Numbered from the stretch's first letter, positions 26,689-35,565 are shown. The stretch is 64,000 nucleotides of DNA from Rheinheimera sp. (GCA_008015325.1 SSFI01000014.1:1-64000); one strand, 5' to 3'. Translations and numbers: made by a program. The notes: generated from the sequence alone by a model not told the origin.

Positions 26689-27533
26689 TGAATATAACGC
26701 TGCACTATCGCGTTATATCTGCCATCGGCTTTAATCGCGGCCAGTGCCTGATTAAAGGCGCTGACCTGTTCCGGCTTCACCGTCGCTTTGCTGAACATCA
26801 CAAACACATCGGTGTTGCCCATGGAAATGGAATGTGCACCGATTTGTTTATCCAGCCCTTTCCGGCGTAACATGGCATGACCGACAAAACTGTCCTCCAG
26901 CATGCCGTCGATGTCCTGATCCAGTAATCTAGCCAGATTCAGCTCGCCAAGCGATGCCTCAACAAATTGTGGCTTCAACGTGTCCTGCTTAAACAACTCA
27001 GCAAATTCGGGACCGTAATAATATTCACTGATGATCCCAACCTTTTTACCGTTGCCGACAAAATCCGCCAGGGTATTTTGTGGGTAACCAGCCACATCCT
27101 CAGTGCGGACAAAGAGCACGAACTGCTCCTGCCGATAAGAATCTGAAAAATAGGCGTATTCCTGCCGGGCCGGAGTGACTGAAGCGCCAAGCAGCAAATC
27201 GACGCCACCGCTTTTCAGCGCACCGATCAGCTCCATCCAGGTACCCTGCTGTGCAACAATCTCACAGCCCATTTGGCCGGCTATCGCCTGTACCAGTTCG
27301 ATATCAAGCCCGGCCGGTTTATTATCCAGTGAAGTGTACTGATAGGGTTCCCAGGCTTCGAAGCCAAGTTTCAGCTGACAATTAACAGCAGGTTTGGCGG
27401 ATTCTGCGTTAGTAGTAGCAACTGCAGGTGTTGCTTCAGGTTGCGCCGTACTGACCGGCGCTGGCGTGTTTGGACCACAGGAGGAAATAAACAGCAAAAG
27501 CGGAATTAAGCACAGAAAACTGATGGATTTCAT
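26685..27533 (-). CDS. Solute-binding lipoprotein, family 3 (amino-acid type)
   Basis: The 282-residue protein has a lipoprotein signal peptide with lipobox FISSC (Cys19). A Thr/Pro/Ala-rich linker (residues 20-48) leads to a two-lobed SBP_bac_3 domain (LKLGFEAWEPYQYTSLDNKPAGLDIELVQAIA, DLLLGASVTPARQEYAYFSDSY, GKKVGIISEYYYG). Such proteins bind polar amino acids outside the inner membrane and feed ABC permeases or act as sensors. No ABC permease or ATPase gene is adjacent, so it may be an orphan binding protein. The ligand-contacting Arg in 'VTPARQEY' is present. Confidence 0.85.
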   Translation of the reverse strand: MKSISFLCLIPLLLFISSCGPNTPAPVSTAQPEATPAVATTNAESAKPAVNCQLKLGFEAWEPYQYTSLDNKPAGLDIELVQAIAGQMGCEIVAQQGTWMELIGALKSGGVDLLLGASVTPARQEYAYFSDSYRQEQFVLFVRTEDVAGYPQNTLADFVGNGKKVGIISEYYYGPEFAELFKQDTLKPQFVEASLGELNLARLLDQDIDGMLEDSFVGHAMLRRKGLDKQIGAHSISMGNTDVFVMFSKATVKPEQVSAFNQALAAIKADGRYNAIVQRYIH

Positions 27534-27679
27534 AAGTTGCCCCGTCGACTTACTCTGTTCTAAGCAAGCTTAGTGCATTTCAGCGTTCTTGGCGGCGGAG
27601 CGCAGCATCTGCACAAAATAATTTACAACGGCCTGAGTTTCGCTCAACGCGGCGCAGACCAAGCTCGGGGTATTTTATA

Positions 27680-28201
27680 TTAATCAATAAGTTGCCAAAT
27701 TTCTTCCGTTATCCGGCCTTGTTCTGTACGACGTTGCGTCAGAAGTCCACCAGCCAACCGCCACTGATAAGCCTGTCGTTGCGCCGTATCGGGTTTAAAG
27801 CCGTTGTATTCGTGATACAAATCAGCTGTCAGTTCAATAATTCCGGCGCTGGTACTGACTATACGACCGTCTGAAGTGGTGTTGATCCGACTGAAATGAC
27901 GATTGGCGACAATTTTCAGCGTTTGCAGCGCCTGAGCTGGCGCTGAGATCGGCACTGCCTTGCCATTGCCATCAAACTGGCGCACCGCAATCAAACGCCA
28001 TGTACCATCCAGCACTGAACTGTCCTGTTGAAATTTGCGGTCTGAATTGGTTAATGCCAGACCATAAAATAAGCTGGAGCAAATCAGCAGCAATCCCAGT
28101 AAAAAACCGGAGTATAAGTTTCTCAAGCTAAGCCTCAGATTTTTATTATTTTTGTTATTTGAAGTCGAGTGTAATAAGTCTGACTGCAGCTTGGCAATCA
28201 T
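27680..28201 (-). CDS. Hypothetical membrane-anchored lipocalin-like protein
   Basis: The 173-residue product has one hydrophobic helix (FLLGLLLICSSLFYGLAL, about residues 33-50). The domain that follows starts LDGTWRLIAVRQFDGNGKAV and ends WRLAGGLLTQRRTEQGRITEEIWQLI. The 'GTWRL...' opening and strand pattern resemble lipocalin-like domains. The role is unknown. The first 30 residues are Asn/Ser/Lys-rich; the real start could be a later codon. The ribosome site at 28201 is weak. It stands 22 bases downstream of a VOC-family gene on the same strand. Confidence 0.6.
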   Translation of the reverse strand: MIAKLQSDLLHSTSNNKNNKNLRLSLRNLYSGFLLGLLLICSSLFYGLALTNSDRKFQQDSSVLDGTWRLIAVRQFDGNGKAVPISAPAQALQTLKIVANRHFSRINTTSDGRIVSTSAGIIELTADLYHEYNGFKPDTAQRQAYQWRLAGGLLTQRRTEQGRITEEIWQLID

Positions 28202-28223
28202 ATCTTCAGATCGCCGGAAAATA

Positions 28224-28601
28224 TCAAATTTTCGTCAGCTTTTCCTCCAGCAGCGCTAACAAATTTCCTTCCGGGTCGCGAAAAAACGCCAGCCATAAAT
28301 CATGCTCCGGCATCGGCGCCACGCACTGCGGCGCCCGCTCGCCACTGACACCGGCATCCAGCAAGCGCTGGTATTGTTGCTCAATCTGCTGACATTGCAG
28401 GTACAACACCGAATTTTGGCCACAAACACCGGCGCCTTGTGGCTGCGTCAGCATCAACCGGACATCGCCCAGCGCCATAAATGCCAGTTGCGCCGAAGGT
28501 TGAAACAACAAGGGCAAGCCCAGCTGCTGAAAAAATGCCACTGCGCGCGGCACATCAGCCACGACATAGGCCAGCTGGCGCAGGCCACTCACCGTTAACA
28601 T
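28224..28601 (-). CDS. VOC family (glyoxalase/bleomycin-resistance fold) protein
   Basis: The 125-residue protein begins LTVSGLRQLAYVVADVPRAVAFFQQLGLPLLFQ and ends DLWLAFFRDPEGNLLALLEEK. These are the paired beta-alpha-beta-beta-beta modules of the vicinal oxygen chelate superfamily, with the 'FRDPEGN' turn and a terminal glutamate as metal ligand. The start is set at ATG 28601 with AGGA at a suitable distance; the ATG at 28607 has its ribosome site too close. The substrate is not predictable. It lies between the desaturase gene and the lipocalin-like gene on the same strand. Confidence 0.8.
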   Translation of the reverse strand: MLTVSGLRQLAYVVADVPRAVAFFQQLGLPLLFQPSAQLAFMALGDVRLMLTQPQGAGVCGQNSVLYLQCQQIEQQYQRLLDAGVSGERAPQCVAPMPEHDLWLAFFRDPEGNLLALLEEKLTKI

Positions 28602-28673
28602 CGTCATCCTGCTGGTCCTGCTTTGAAACATCTGCGTATCACACTGACGAATCTGACCAGATAAAGCAACCAC

Positions 28674-29750
28674 TCAGGGCCAGGAATAACGCCAAATCCG
28701 CTTGAGCACAGTCAGATATTGTCGGAAAAACGAACCTGTGTTGTAGGCGATACCGTACTTATGCGCGATTTGCTGCACTTTGGCCGACAGTGCCGGATAC
28801 CGCCAAGCCGGTAAATCCGGGAACAAATGATGTTCAATCTGACAACTCAGATGGCCAGTCAGGATATGTAACCAGCGCGGGCCACTGAAATTGGACGAAC
28901 CTAAAATTTGCCGGTAATACCAATGGCCCCGACTTTCATTCTGGCATTGCTCCGGCTGAAACACCTGCGCCTGCTCAGTAAAATGGCCACAAAAAATCAC
29001 CGTCGAGGTCCACCAGTTGCGCAGCAGATTGGCAGCAAAGTTGCCTATCAGCACAGGCACAGCAACTGGCCAGCACAACAATGGGTAGAACAGATAGTCT
29101 TTGGCAAGCTGACGCCGGGCTTTAGTAAAAAAGGCTTTTTTCAGCTGTCGGTCACTGATCTGACTAAAACGCCCCGGCTTTTTTTTACCAATAAATACCC
29201 GTTGCGCTGCCAGTTCGTGGTAAGCGATACCCCACTGAAACAAGGTGCTGAGGACAAAATACGTGAACAATTGCCAGCTGTTTTGTAGCCGCCAGCGCAG
29301 GTCGTCAGACAGCCGCAGCAGACCATAACCGAAGTCGCGGTCCTCACCGATAATATTGGTGTAAGTGTGATGCTCAAAATTATGCGTGCGCTGCCAGGAT
29401 TTGGCGTCGCAGACAATGTCCCATTCAAAACGTTGTGAATTCAGCGTTGGATGGCGCAAAAAGTCATACTGGCCATGCAACACATTGTGGCCAATCTCCA
29501 TATTGTCGAGAATTTTGGCCAGCGCCAGCAGCAGGATACAGGGCAATAACCACCACCAGCTGAACCAGCACAACAACAAACCAAGCCGGCCGGTTAAAGC
29601 ACAGCAGCGTTGCCAAAACACCAAACGTTGCAGGTAAACCGCATCAGCTTCACCCAGCGCAGCCTTTTCAGTTTGTAACAACTGGTCAAGCTCGGTCGCC
29701 AGCGCCTGCAGCTGCACTGCATCAGGTTGTTGTGATTGTTTTAATTCCAT
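28674..29750 (-). CDS. Membrane fatty acid desaturase
   Basis: The 358-residue inner-membrane di-iron enzyme shows three histidine clusters: GHNVLHGQYDF (about residue 87), THNFEHHTYTN (about 122) and CQIEHHLFPDLP (about 300). These match acyl-lipid/acyl-CoA desaturases of the DesB type. Hydrophobic segments lie between the clusters. It introduces a double bond into saturated fatty acyl chains using O2 and electrons from a ferredoxin-type reductase. The start at ATG 29750 overlaps the stop of the upstream reductase gene (TGATG), so the two are a translationally coupled electron-transfer pair. Confidence 0.92.
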   Translation of the reverse strand: MELKQSQQPDAVQLQALATELDQLLQTEKAALGEADAVYLQRLVFWQRCCALTGRLGLLLCWFSWWWLLPCILLLALAKILDNMEIGHNVLHGQYDFLRHPTLNSQRFEWDIVCDAKSWQRTHNFEHHTYTNIIGEDRDFGYGLLRLSDDLRWRLQNSWQLFTYFVLSTLFQWGIAYHELAAQRVFIGKKKPGRFSQISDRQLKKAFFTKARRQLAKDYLFYPLLCWPVAVPVLIGNFAANLLRNWWTSTVIFCGHFTEQAQVFQPEQCQNESRGHWYYRQILGSSNFSGPRWLHILTGHLSCQIEHHLFPDLPAWRYPALSAKVQQIAHKYGIAYNTGSFFRQYLTVLKRIWRYSWP

Positions 29751-30835
29751 CAGGCACTTATCTCCACACTTTTTACTGTGACCGGGCTTACGGCTTCGCT
29801 GACACACAGCTGAATGCGGCCTGGGCCGGCGTCGGACAATTCACCGGTCAGCAGATTTCTGACCACACCACTGTTTTTTTCACACAGGCATTGCATACAA
29901 ACACCGCGCCGGCAGCCATAAGGCACTGTCAGCCCGGTCTGCTCTGCACGCTGTAACAGGCTGCCGTGCCCGCCTAATTGATGACTTTGCTGACCAAGCT
30001 GCAGCACCACTGGCTGAATTTCGCCATTAGGTGGCACCACAATGCCAAAACTTTCACTGCGTATAGCTGCTTTCGCCACACCCGCATTCAGCAAGGCGCT
30101 GCTGAAATCTACGGTAAATTGCTGTGGTCCGCATAAATAAAAATGCGCCTGCAGATCAGCTTGCAGCTCACCGAGCAGCCGTTCAGGCGTCAGCCGCCCT
30201 TGCTTTTCGCTGTCCCACAGCACTAATCGCAGCAACGGAAACTTCGCCTGCAATGCCGCCCACTCCATAGCAAACAACTGGCGGGTCTGGCCGCGAAAGC
30301 TGTAGATGAAAGTCATAGGTTGGGTCAGACGGCTGATGGAACTCAGCATTGAAAATAACGGTGTGACACCACTGCCGGCGGCAATCAGATAAGCTGGTAG
30401 CTGCCGCTCAAAACAAAAGTCACCCACCGGGCGACTCAGGTGCACATACATACCAGGGCACAGTGTTCCGGGCAAGGCGCCGGTAAAACGGCCTTGAGGC
30501 TGAATTTGCACAGCCAGCTCTAACTCACGCAGCTCAGAGAGCCGCTGCTCTGCGCTACAGATGCTGAAGGTTCGTTCCAGCAACCGGCCGTTCAGCTCAA
30601 CATGCAATTGCAGGTGCTGCCCGGCAACAAATGCCGGAAAACGGCGACTGACTTTCAGCCGCAGCCGCAAACAGCCAGCTTGGGGTGTGATACTGAGGAT
30701 GCGGGCCCGGTATAACCCGGCACGGTGAGCCGGGATTAACTGACGCAGAAATGGCTCGGCTGCGGCAGTGAAGCCGGATTGGCGGAACAAGGTCTGGCAT
30801 AGTTCCTGATAAATGGTTTGGAAAATCGCTGGCAT
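29750..30835 (-). CDS. Ferredoxin reductase with C-terminal 2Fe-2S domain (desaturase partner)
   Basis: The 361-residue protein has an FAD-binding ferredoxin-reductase domain (RTFSICSA flavin motif), an NAD(P)H-binding domain (AAGSGVTPLFSMLS and LCGPQQF) and a plant-type 2Fe-2S domain with cysteines at about 308, 313, 316 and 344 (CRRGVCMQC...C). It would pass electrons from NAD(P)H to the coupled desaturase, as in the DesC-DesB pair of pseudomonads. It is the first gene of the unit; its upstream region is long and AT-rich (30836-31515), leaving room for temperature- or lipid-responsive control, which I cannot identify. Confidence 0.92.
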   Translation of the reverse strand: MPAIFQTIYQELCQTLFRQSGFTAAAEPFLRQLIPAHRAGLYRARILSITPQAGCLRLRLKVSRRFPAFVAGQHLQLHVELNGRLLERTFSICSAEQRLSELRELELAVQIQPQGRFTGALPGTLCPGMYVHLSRPVGDFCFERQLPAYLIAAGSGVTPLFSMLSSISRLTQPMTFIYSFRGQTRQLFAMEWAALQAKFPLLRLVLWDSEKQGRLTPERLLGELQADLQAHFYLCGPQQFTVDFSSALLNAGVAKAAIRSESFGIVVPPNGEIQPVVLQLGQQSHQLGGHGSLLQRAEQTGLTVPYGCRRGVCMQCLCEKNSGVVRNLLTGELSDAGPGRIQLCVSEAVSPVTVKSVEISA

Positions 30836-31515
30836 TGCTCTGGTATTACCTGTTAATTTCAGCGCACATTTGTACTCTCAAAACAAAGTAAAATCCAGAA
30901 TTGAAAATAAAAATAATCTTATAAAATTGTTTTAAAAAGAATTTTTTATTTACTCCCACAAAAACAAAAACAGTCAAATCTAATTTTTGAGAGAACAACC
31001 GTACGCACATTTACAATTTTTAGCATAATACAAGACCAAAGAACTACCTCACGCGCGGGCTACCGCGTCTGTAACAAGGATAAAATCAGCCATATCCGTG
31101 AGGATTTATGAATTAGTCACATGACAATCTATGACTATGTTTGCTCTGCGAAAGTGGAAAGGCCTTGAGCGGCAGATGCATTAATTTCGAAGCGACAATG
31201 AAAAGAGCAATCAAAGCAACGCTGCACAGACTCTGTTCAAATTTTAAAGCAGGCCAGACATGTCCAAACCGTCGCCGGTAGTTTTTGGTACTGAACTCTC
31301 CTTTCGGAACAGCAGAATATGTTAATATCCGTCGGTGATGCGATATCTCAATGACAAACTATTGCAGTCAACTTTATCGCATTGAACACTGTAGCGATGC
31401 ACAGACATCAGCTCAGTGTCAGCGCGTTATACCTCGATTGCGTGCAAGCAAAAACTCGACAATAGTCTTCACAAGACTCTGAAAATATTGATAAAAAACC
31501 GAATAGGAACATCAA
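30836..31515. other. Long AT-rich intergenic region between desaturase operon and gloA
   Basis: These 680 bases contain no open frame with a credible start, no tRNA-like fold and no recognised riboswitch. The first 200 bases are strongly AT-rich with A- and T-runs, suggesting a bent or H-NS-type promoter region for the desaturase operon. The last part ends in AGGAACATCAA before gloA. A small RNA cannot be excluded. Confidence 0.5.
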
Positions 31516-31917
31516 ATGCGTATTCTGCACACCATGTTAAGGGTCGGTGACCTGCAGCGTTCTATCAGCTTTTACACTGAAATCCTCGGCATGTCTTTGC
31601 TGCGAACTTCCGACAACCCGGAATATCAATATACGCTGGCTTTTGTCGGCTATGGCGACGAAGCCAGTGGCGCAGTGCTCGAGCTGACCTACAACTATGG
31701 CGTAACCAGCTACGACAGCGGCAATGCTTTTGGCCATATCGCGCTCGAAGTCGACAACGTTTATACCGCCTGTGATTTGATCCGCGCGCGTGGTGGTGTT
31801 ATCAGCCGCGAACCAGGCCCAGTCAAAGGCGGCACAACGGAAATCGCTTTTGTCCGGGATCCGGATAACTACGCGATAGAGCTGATCCAGAAAAAAACCA
31901 GCTATCAGCAGCTGTAA
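31516..31917 (+). CDS. gloA: Lactoylglutathione lyase (glyoxalase I)
   Basis: The 133-residue enzyme converts the hemithioacetal of methylglyoxal and glutathione to S-lactoylglutathione. It matches GloA closely: [58 protein letters not shown] and [14 protein letters not shown]. Metal ligands are visible as H5, the Glu in LELTYN, the His in GHIALEV and the Glu in AIELIQ. AGGAA precedes the ATG. Length is standard for the nickel-dependent bacterial type. Confidence 0.96.
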   Translation: MRILHTMLRVGDLQRSISFYTEILGMSLLRTSDNPEYQYTLAFVGYGDEASGAVLELTYNYGVTSYDSGNAFGHIALEVDNVYTACDLIRARGGVISREPGPVKGGTTEIAFVRDPDNYAIELIQKKTSYQQL

Positions 31918-31945
31918 AAACCAGGTTCTTGGTACAGCGTCTAGC

Positions 31946-33832
31946 ATGACATCTTCTGTGGTGCACGAGTCTGCATTCAGGTCTGATATCCAGGGGCTCA
32001 GAGCTATCGCTGTGATGGCGGTAGTTGTGTTTCATATCGTGCCGCATCTGCTGACCGGGGGCTACCTCGGTGTTGATATGTTTTTTGTGGTTTCAGGCTA
32101 CGTGGTTACTTTGCGGCTTAAGCGTCAGTGGCAGCAAGGTCAACTCAATTTAACAGAGTTTTACCGCAGCCGATTTATCCGGCTGGCACCTGCCCTGCTG
32201 CTGATGTTGGCGGTAACGAGCCTCCTCTCGCTGTGGTTGTTATTGCCCAGCGAACTCGAAACTTTTGCCGGACAACTGATAGGTGTGCTGACACTCAGTG
32301 TGAATTTTATCCTGATGCTTAACAGCGGGTATTTTTCACCTGCGGCTGAAACCATGCCGTTATTACACACATGGTCGTTGGCGGTTGAAGAGCATTTTTA
32401 TCTGCTGTTACCTTTGTTGTTTTTCTTCATCCCTTTAAACCGCTTTACCAGCGTCCGTACCTGGATGATTGGTCTTTGCCTCTGTAGTTTTATTGCCGGA
32501 ATTCTGTTGCAAAAATGGAATAGTGATCTGAGCTTTTATTTATCGCCGCTTCGCTTTTATCAGTTTCTGCTAGGCTGCCTGGCGGCAAGCTGGCTTGGCA
32601 CTGCATGCCGTTCAAAATGGGTCGCGGAAATACTTACCATCATCGCTTTACTGATACTGCTTGCATGCTTTAGTAGCTACGATAAAACAACTCCGCCCCT
32701 TGGCTTCACGTCTTTATTGCCTACTGTCGCAACCGCTGTGATATTAGTCACAGCGCCGTTGACCTATTACTGCCGGCTGGTTCTCAGTGCCTCACCAATG
32801 CGTTTTATGGGTGATATTTCTTATTCAACCTATCTTTGGCACTGGCCACTTATTGTATTTTTTAAGATGGCTGTATCGGTACAAATTAATCTGTTCAGTG
32901 CAGGCGGACTTCTGCTCGGGTCAATTCTGGCCGGCTGGCTCAGCTACTCATTGATTGAGCAACCTTGGCGCGGTCGCGGCAAACTTGCAACTTACCGGCT
33001 CTATCGCCAACCCGTTGCAACCAATTTGACGTTAGCGGCAATATTGCTAATAGGTGGTTGTTTATTCATCCTGCTTGATGGAATGCCGCAACGGTTGTCT
33101 GCACAACAACAGGCTGATGCACTTTGGCTCAATCAAACCAACCCACATTACCGTCAGGGACGTTGTTTTCTGACTTCAGCTTCAACTGATGTGGCGCAAT
33201 ACGACCAAAATACCTGTTTGAACAGCGGGTCAGGCAAACCAACTATCTTGCTGTTGGGCGATAGTCATGCGGCGCATTTATATCAGGCATTGCAACAGGT
33301 GACACCTGACTTGCAGTGGCAGCAGGCAAACGCCTCCGGCTGTAAACCACTGCAACCGCTGCAGGGCCGGCCGACTTGTGTTGCATTATACCGGCAGATT
33401 ATTTGGCCAAAACTTGCATCTAATCCACCAGCTGCCATTGTGTTGTCGGCGAACTGGCACCCAAATGATGTTCCAGCTATTCGGAAAACGGTCGTTGCAC
33501 TTGGTCAGTTTGCGCCGGTTTACGTGATTGGTCCATCTGTACAATACCAACAAGCACTGCCGCGCATGTTAATAAACCAGCCGACAGACGCTGATTGGCA
33601 AAGTCTGAGTACACAACGCGAAACACGCCAGTTGGATTTGGTGATTAGCTCTGCGTTACAAGGCACTGCCGCTTACTATTTGTCTCTGTACCAACGACAA
33701 TGCCCGAACGAACATTGCTATCTCAGAGCCGGTAATGGCACGCCGCTGTTTTGGGACCATAACCATTTCACACTCGACGGCAGTAATATGATCAGTAGAG
33801 CGTTGGTCGAGGAAATCAGATCTACGCTCTGA
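31946..33832 (+). CDS. OafA/YrhL-type membrane acyltransferase with SGNH domain
   Basis: The 628-residue protein has an N-terminal acyltransferase-3 domain of about ten membrane helices. It begins FRSDIQGLRAIAVMAVVVFHIVP, with the catalytic-type R...H and GGYLGVDMFFVVSGYVVT. A periplasmic SGNH hydrolase-like domain follows (LLLGDSHAAHLYQAL and, near the end, DHNHFTLDGSNM with the D-x-x-H pair). OafA-type enzymes O-acetylate lipopolysaccharide, exopolysaccharide or other surface sugars. No polysaccharide cluster is adjacent. The gene looks AT-richer than its neighbours and lacks a good ribosome site at ATG 31946, which suggests acquisition by transfer. Confidence 0.88.
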   Translation: MTSSVVHESAFRSDIQGLRAIAVMAVVVFHIVPHLLTGGYLGVDMFFVVSGYVVTLRLKRQWQQGQLNLTEFYRSRFIRLAPALLLMLAVTSLLSLWLLLPSELETFAGQLIGVLTLSVNFILMLNSGYFSPAAETMPLLHTWSLAVEEHFYLLLPLLFFFIPLNRFTSVRTWMIGLCLCSFIAGILLQKWNSDLSFYLSPLRFYQFLLGCLAASWLGTACRSKWVAEILTIIALLILLACFSSYDKTTPPLGFTSLLPTVATAVILVTAPLTYYCRLVLSASPMRFMGDISYSTYLWHWPLIVFFKMAVSVQINLFSAGGLLLGSILAGWLSYSLIEQPWRGRGKLATYRLYRQPVATNLTLAAILLIGGCLFILLDGMPQRLSAQQQADALWLNQTNPHYRQGRCFLTSASTDVAQYDQNTCLNSGSGKPTILLLGDSHAAHLYQALQQVTPDLQWQQANASGCKPLQPLQGRPTCVALYRQIIWPKLASNPPAAIVLSANWHPNDVPAIRKTVVALGQFAPVYVIGPSVQYQQALPRMLINQPTDADWQSLSTQRETRQLDLVISSALQGTAAYYLSLYQRQCPNEHCYLRAGNGTPLFWDHNHFTLDGSNMISRALVEEIRSTL

Positions 33833-33841
33833 AAGACCACC

Positions 33842-34744
33842 TTACTCCACCTCAATCCAGACTTTGTCGTTCAGTGACATCGCCAGATTATTGTCGTAAT
33901 AAGCCGCTTCATTGATAAAGGTCGGATAAACCACCTCGGTACCGTCGTAATTCAGCACTGTGCCATCGAACAAGGTAAAGAGCGGTGCCCCCGGTTCTAT
34001 CGGTTGATAGTCACGGTCCTGGATATTTTTATGCACCATCCCCAGGCGTTCGCCGCTGGCAGATAACGGCAGTTTGATTGAATGCAGATAACGGAAGGCT
34101 TCCACCCGTTTTGGCAATTCCGGCAAAGTATTGGTGTTGTACAGTTCGATAAAATCCAGAATATGCTGGGTCATCTCGTGCATCTGTTCCAGCACGTCCT
34201 GCCGCAGAACTGACTGAGGCTGTGGCCCTACTTCCACGATCACACCATAAGTGCCAACGGTACACAGCAGCGCGTGATCTTCAGCAGCAAAATGGTCTTC
34301 GTCACGCGAAATCACCGCATCCGGCATTTTTAAACGGATATAACCGGCCAGCAGGTTATAGATGCGGCCCGGCTGCGTCAAAATAAGGCAAGCGCCCATG
34401 TTGCTGGTGGTGTTGTGCAAATCAATGACAAAATCGGTTTTCGCAGCACCTTTGGGGCCAAGCTCGGCATTAATCACTTTGGCACGGCTTTGCTCGTAAT
34501 TGGTTAATGCTGGATTGTCTAAATCAGCAGTTTTAAACTGGCGGTTTAAGTCACTGTGCAAATAGCGTTTATTGGCCTGATGCGCTTCCGGATTGGCAAA
34601 CAAGGTTTTGCAGCTGAAACTGCTGCGCGCCATCAGTTCTGGCTGGTTGCGGTAGCGTTTTTCCAGGTAAATACCGGAAAATTCATTGCCATGTGTGCCG
34701 CCAACAATAGCGACGGTGCGGATAGGAGTGTTGGCCTGAACCAT
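33842..34744 (-). CDS. Aspartoacylase/succinylglutamate desuccinylase family (ACY-2-like)
   Basis: The 300-residue zinc carboxypeptidase-like enzyme begins MVQANTPIRTVAIVGGTHGNEFSG, with zinc ligands H18 and E21. The third ligand is the His in DFVIDLHNTTSNMG, and further conserved residues occur in SRDEDHFAAEDHA and VEVGPQPQSVLR. The motifs fit aspartoacylases (N-acetylaspartate to aspartate plus acetate) better than AstE. GAGG lies seven bases before ATG 34744. A perfect 8-bp palindrome about 90 bases upstream (34832-34848) could be an operator. The gene is alone on its transcript. Confidence 0.85.
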   Translation of the reverse strand: MVQANTPIRTVAIVGGTHGNEFSGIYLEKRYRNQPELMARSSFSCKTLFANPEAHQANKRYLHSDLNRQFKTADLDNPALTNYEQSRAKVINAELGPKGAAKTDFVIDLHNTTSNMGACLILTQPGRIYNLLAGYIRLKMPDAVISRDEDHFAAEDHALLCTVGTYGVIVEVGPQPQSVLRQDVLEQMHEMTQHILDFIELYNTNTLPELPKRVEAFRYLHSIKLPLSASGERLGMVHKNIQDRDYQPIEPGAPLFTLFDGTVLNYDGTEVVYPTFINEAAYYDNNLAMSLNDKVWIEVE

Positions 34745-34831
34745 CTGGAACCTCAAAAGTGGCAAAACGATGGCTTATTATGCCCGTTTTTGCGCGGTTC
34801 CGGCAGAAAAAATGCGAATTAATCAATATAA

Positions 34832-34848
34832 ATGCAGTTTAACTGCAT
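34832..34848. promoter_or_regulatory. Palindromic possible operator upstream of the aspartoacylase gene
   Basis: ATGCAGTT-T-AACTGCAT is a perfect 8+8 inverted repeat with a one-base centre in an AT-rich context, about 90 bases upstream of the aspartoacylase start. It does not match ArgR, TyrR or TrpR consensus sites. Its regulator is unknown. Confidence 0.45.
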
Positions 34849-34856
34849 ATAAAATC

Positions 34857-34880
34857 AAAAAACCGGCTTAAGCAGCCGGT
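34857..34880 (-). terminator. Intrinsic terminator overlapping the end of bfd
   Basis: On the minus strand ACCGGCT (34880-34874), loop of five, AGCCGGT (34868-34862), then TTTTTT. The stem includes the last bfd codons and reaches its stop codon. Confidence 0.88.
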
Positions 34881-35089
34881 CTTTGCATGATCACCTGACA
34901 AGGAATATGTAAGGCGGAATGTTGTTGCTGCAAGCTTTGTTGCAGCACATCCTGTGCGGTCTGCACGCATTTGCCACACTGACTGCCAACGCCAAGGCAT
35001 TGTTTCATTTCGCGCATTGAGGTCATGCCCTCTGCAACGTGCGCGCGAATGGTTTTGTCAGTGACAGCTTTACAAACACAAACGTACAT
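34868..35089 (-). CDS. bfd: Bacterioferritin-associated ferredoxin
   Basis: The 73-residue protein carries a 2Fe-2S cluster ligated by C4, C6 (MYVCVCKAVTD) and a C-x2-C pair (SQCGKCVQTA), the BFD/NifU-like pattern. Bfd donates electrons to bacterioferritin so stored iron is released under iron shortage. A Fur-box-like sequence lies upstream (35130-35148), fitting iron-repressed expression. No bacterioferritin gene is adjacent. The C-terminal tail (LQQQHSALHIPCQVIMQRPAA) is longer than in E. coli Bfd. Confidence 0.93.
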   Translation of the reverse strand: MYVCVCKAVTDKTIRAHVAEGMTSMREMKQCLGVGSQCGKCVQTAQDVLQQSLQQQHSALHIPCQVIMQRPAA

Positions 35090-35129
35090 ATGAACTCCGG
35101 CACCAAGTGACGACTTTCATTGTAATAGT

Positions 35130-35148
35130 ATTGCGAATTGTTATCAAT
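35130..35148 (-). promoter_or_regulatory. Fur box upstream of bfd
   Basis: ATTGCGAATTGTTATCAAT lies about 40 bases before the bfd start. It resembles common gammaproteobacterial Fur sites of the form AATGAGAATTGTTATCAAT, differing at only a few positions. Placement upstream of a gene that is classically Fur-repressed supports the call. Confidence 0.7.
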
Positions 35149-35166
35149 AGCGTGCACACAAAATGA

Positions 35167-35565
35167 TCAGTGTTCGTTTTCTTCCTGTGTCGCTTCCAGC
35201 AGCGTCTCTGCCAGTTCGCCCGGTTCCACCACAATGCCGGGTTCGTCGGCGTGTGGGAATACAGCAACCATCAGCTCATCACCATCGAGGCCCGCAGTCC
35301 ATTTATCCAGCCAGGTGGCGATATCGACCGCCTGCGCCTGACAATTGGCCCAATCGCCTTCTATCCACAGATTGGCGACTTCAGCATGTGGCCACACCGG
35401 AATACAACGTTCATCTTCAGCCGTCACCAGCACAAAACCTTCGTCGTCGGTCAGGATCCAGATTTGCTCCAAATCGGCAACTGCATTAATAAAATACTCG
35501 TAGCGCTGTTCGGCATCGAGTTTAGTGACTTTTTGAATATCTTCCGCGGACAATGCGTATTCCAT
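35167..35565 (-). CDS. DUF2750 domain protein
   Basis: The 132-residue acidic cytosolic protein starts MEYALSAEDIQKVTKLDAEQRYEYFINAVADLEQIWILTDDEGFVLV and continues CIPVWPHAEVANLW and LDGDELMVAVFPHADEPGIVVEPGELAETLL. These match the DUF2750 family of uncharacterised proteins, which share a SUKH-superfamily-like 'vWpH.efA' segment. AAGGTAAC precedes the ATG. Function is unknown; it may share the Fur-controlled region only by position, since it ends upstream of bfd on the same strand. Confidence 0.8.
   Translation of the reverse strand: MEYALSAEDIQKVTKLDAEQRYEYFINAVADLEQIWILTDDEGFVLVTAEDERCIPVWPHAEVANLWIEGDWANCQAQAVDIATWLDKWTAGLDGDELMVAVFPHADEPGIVVEPGELAETLLEATQEENEH

Noticed and set aside
30836..31515. 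tRNA or riboswitch in the long gap before gloA
   Set aside because: No cloverleaf, CCA end or known aptamer core was found on either strand.
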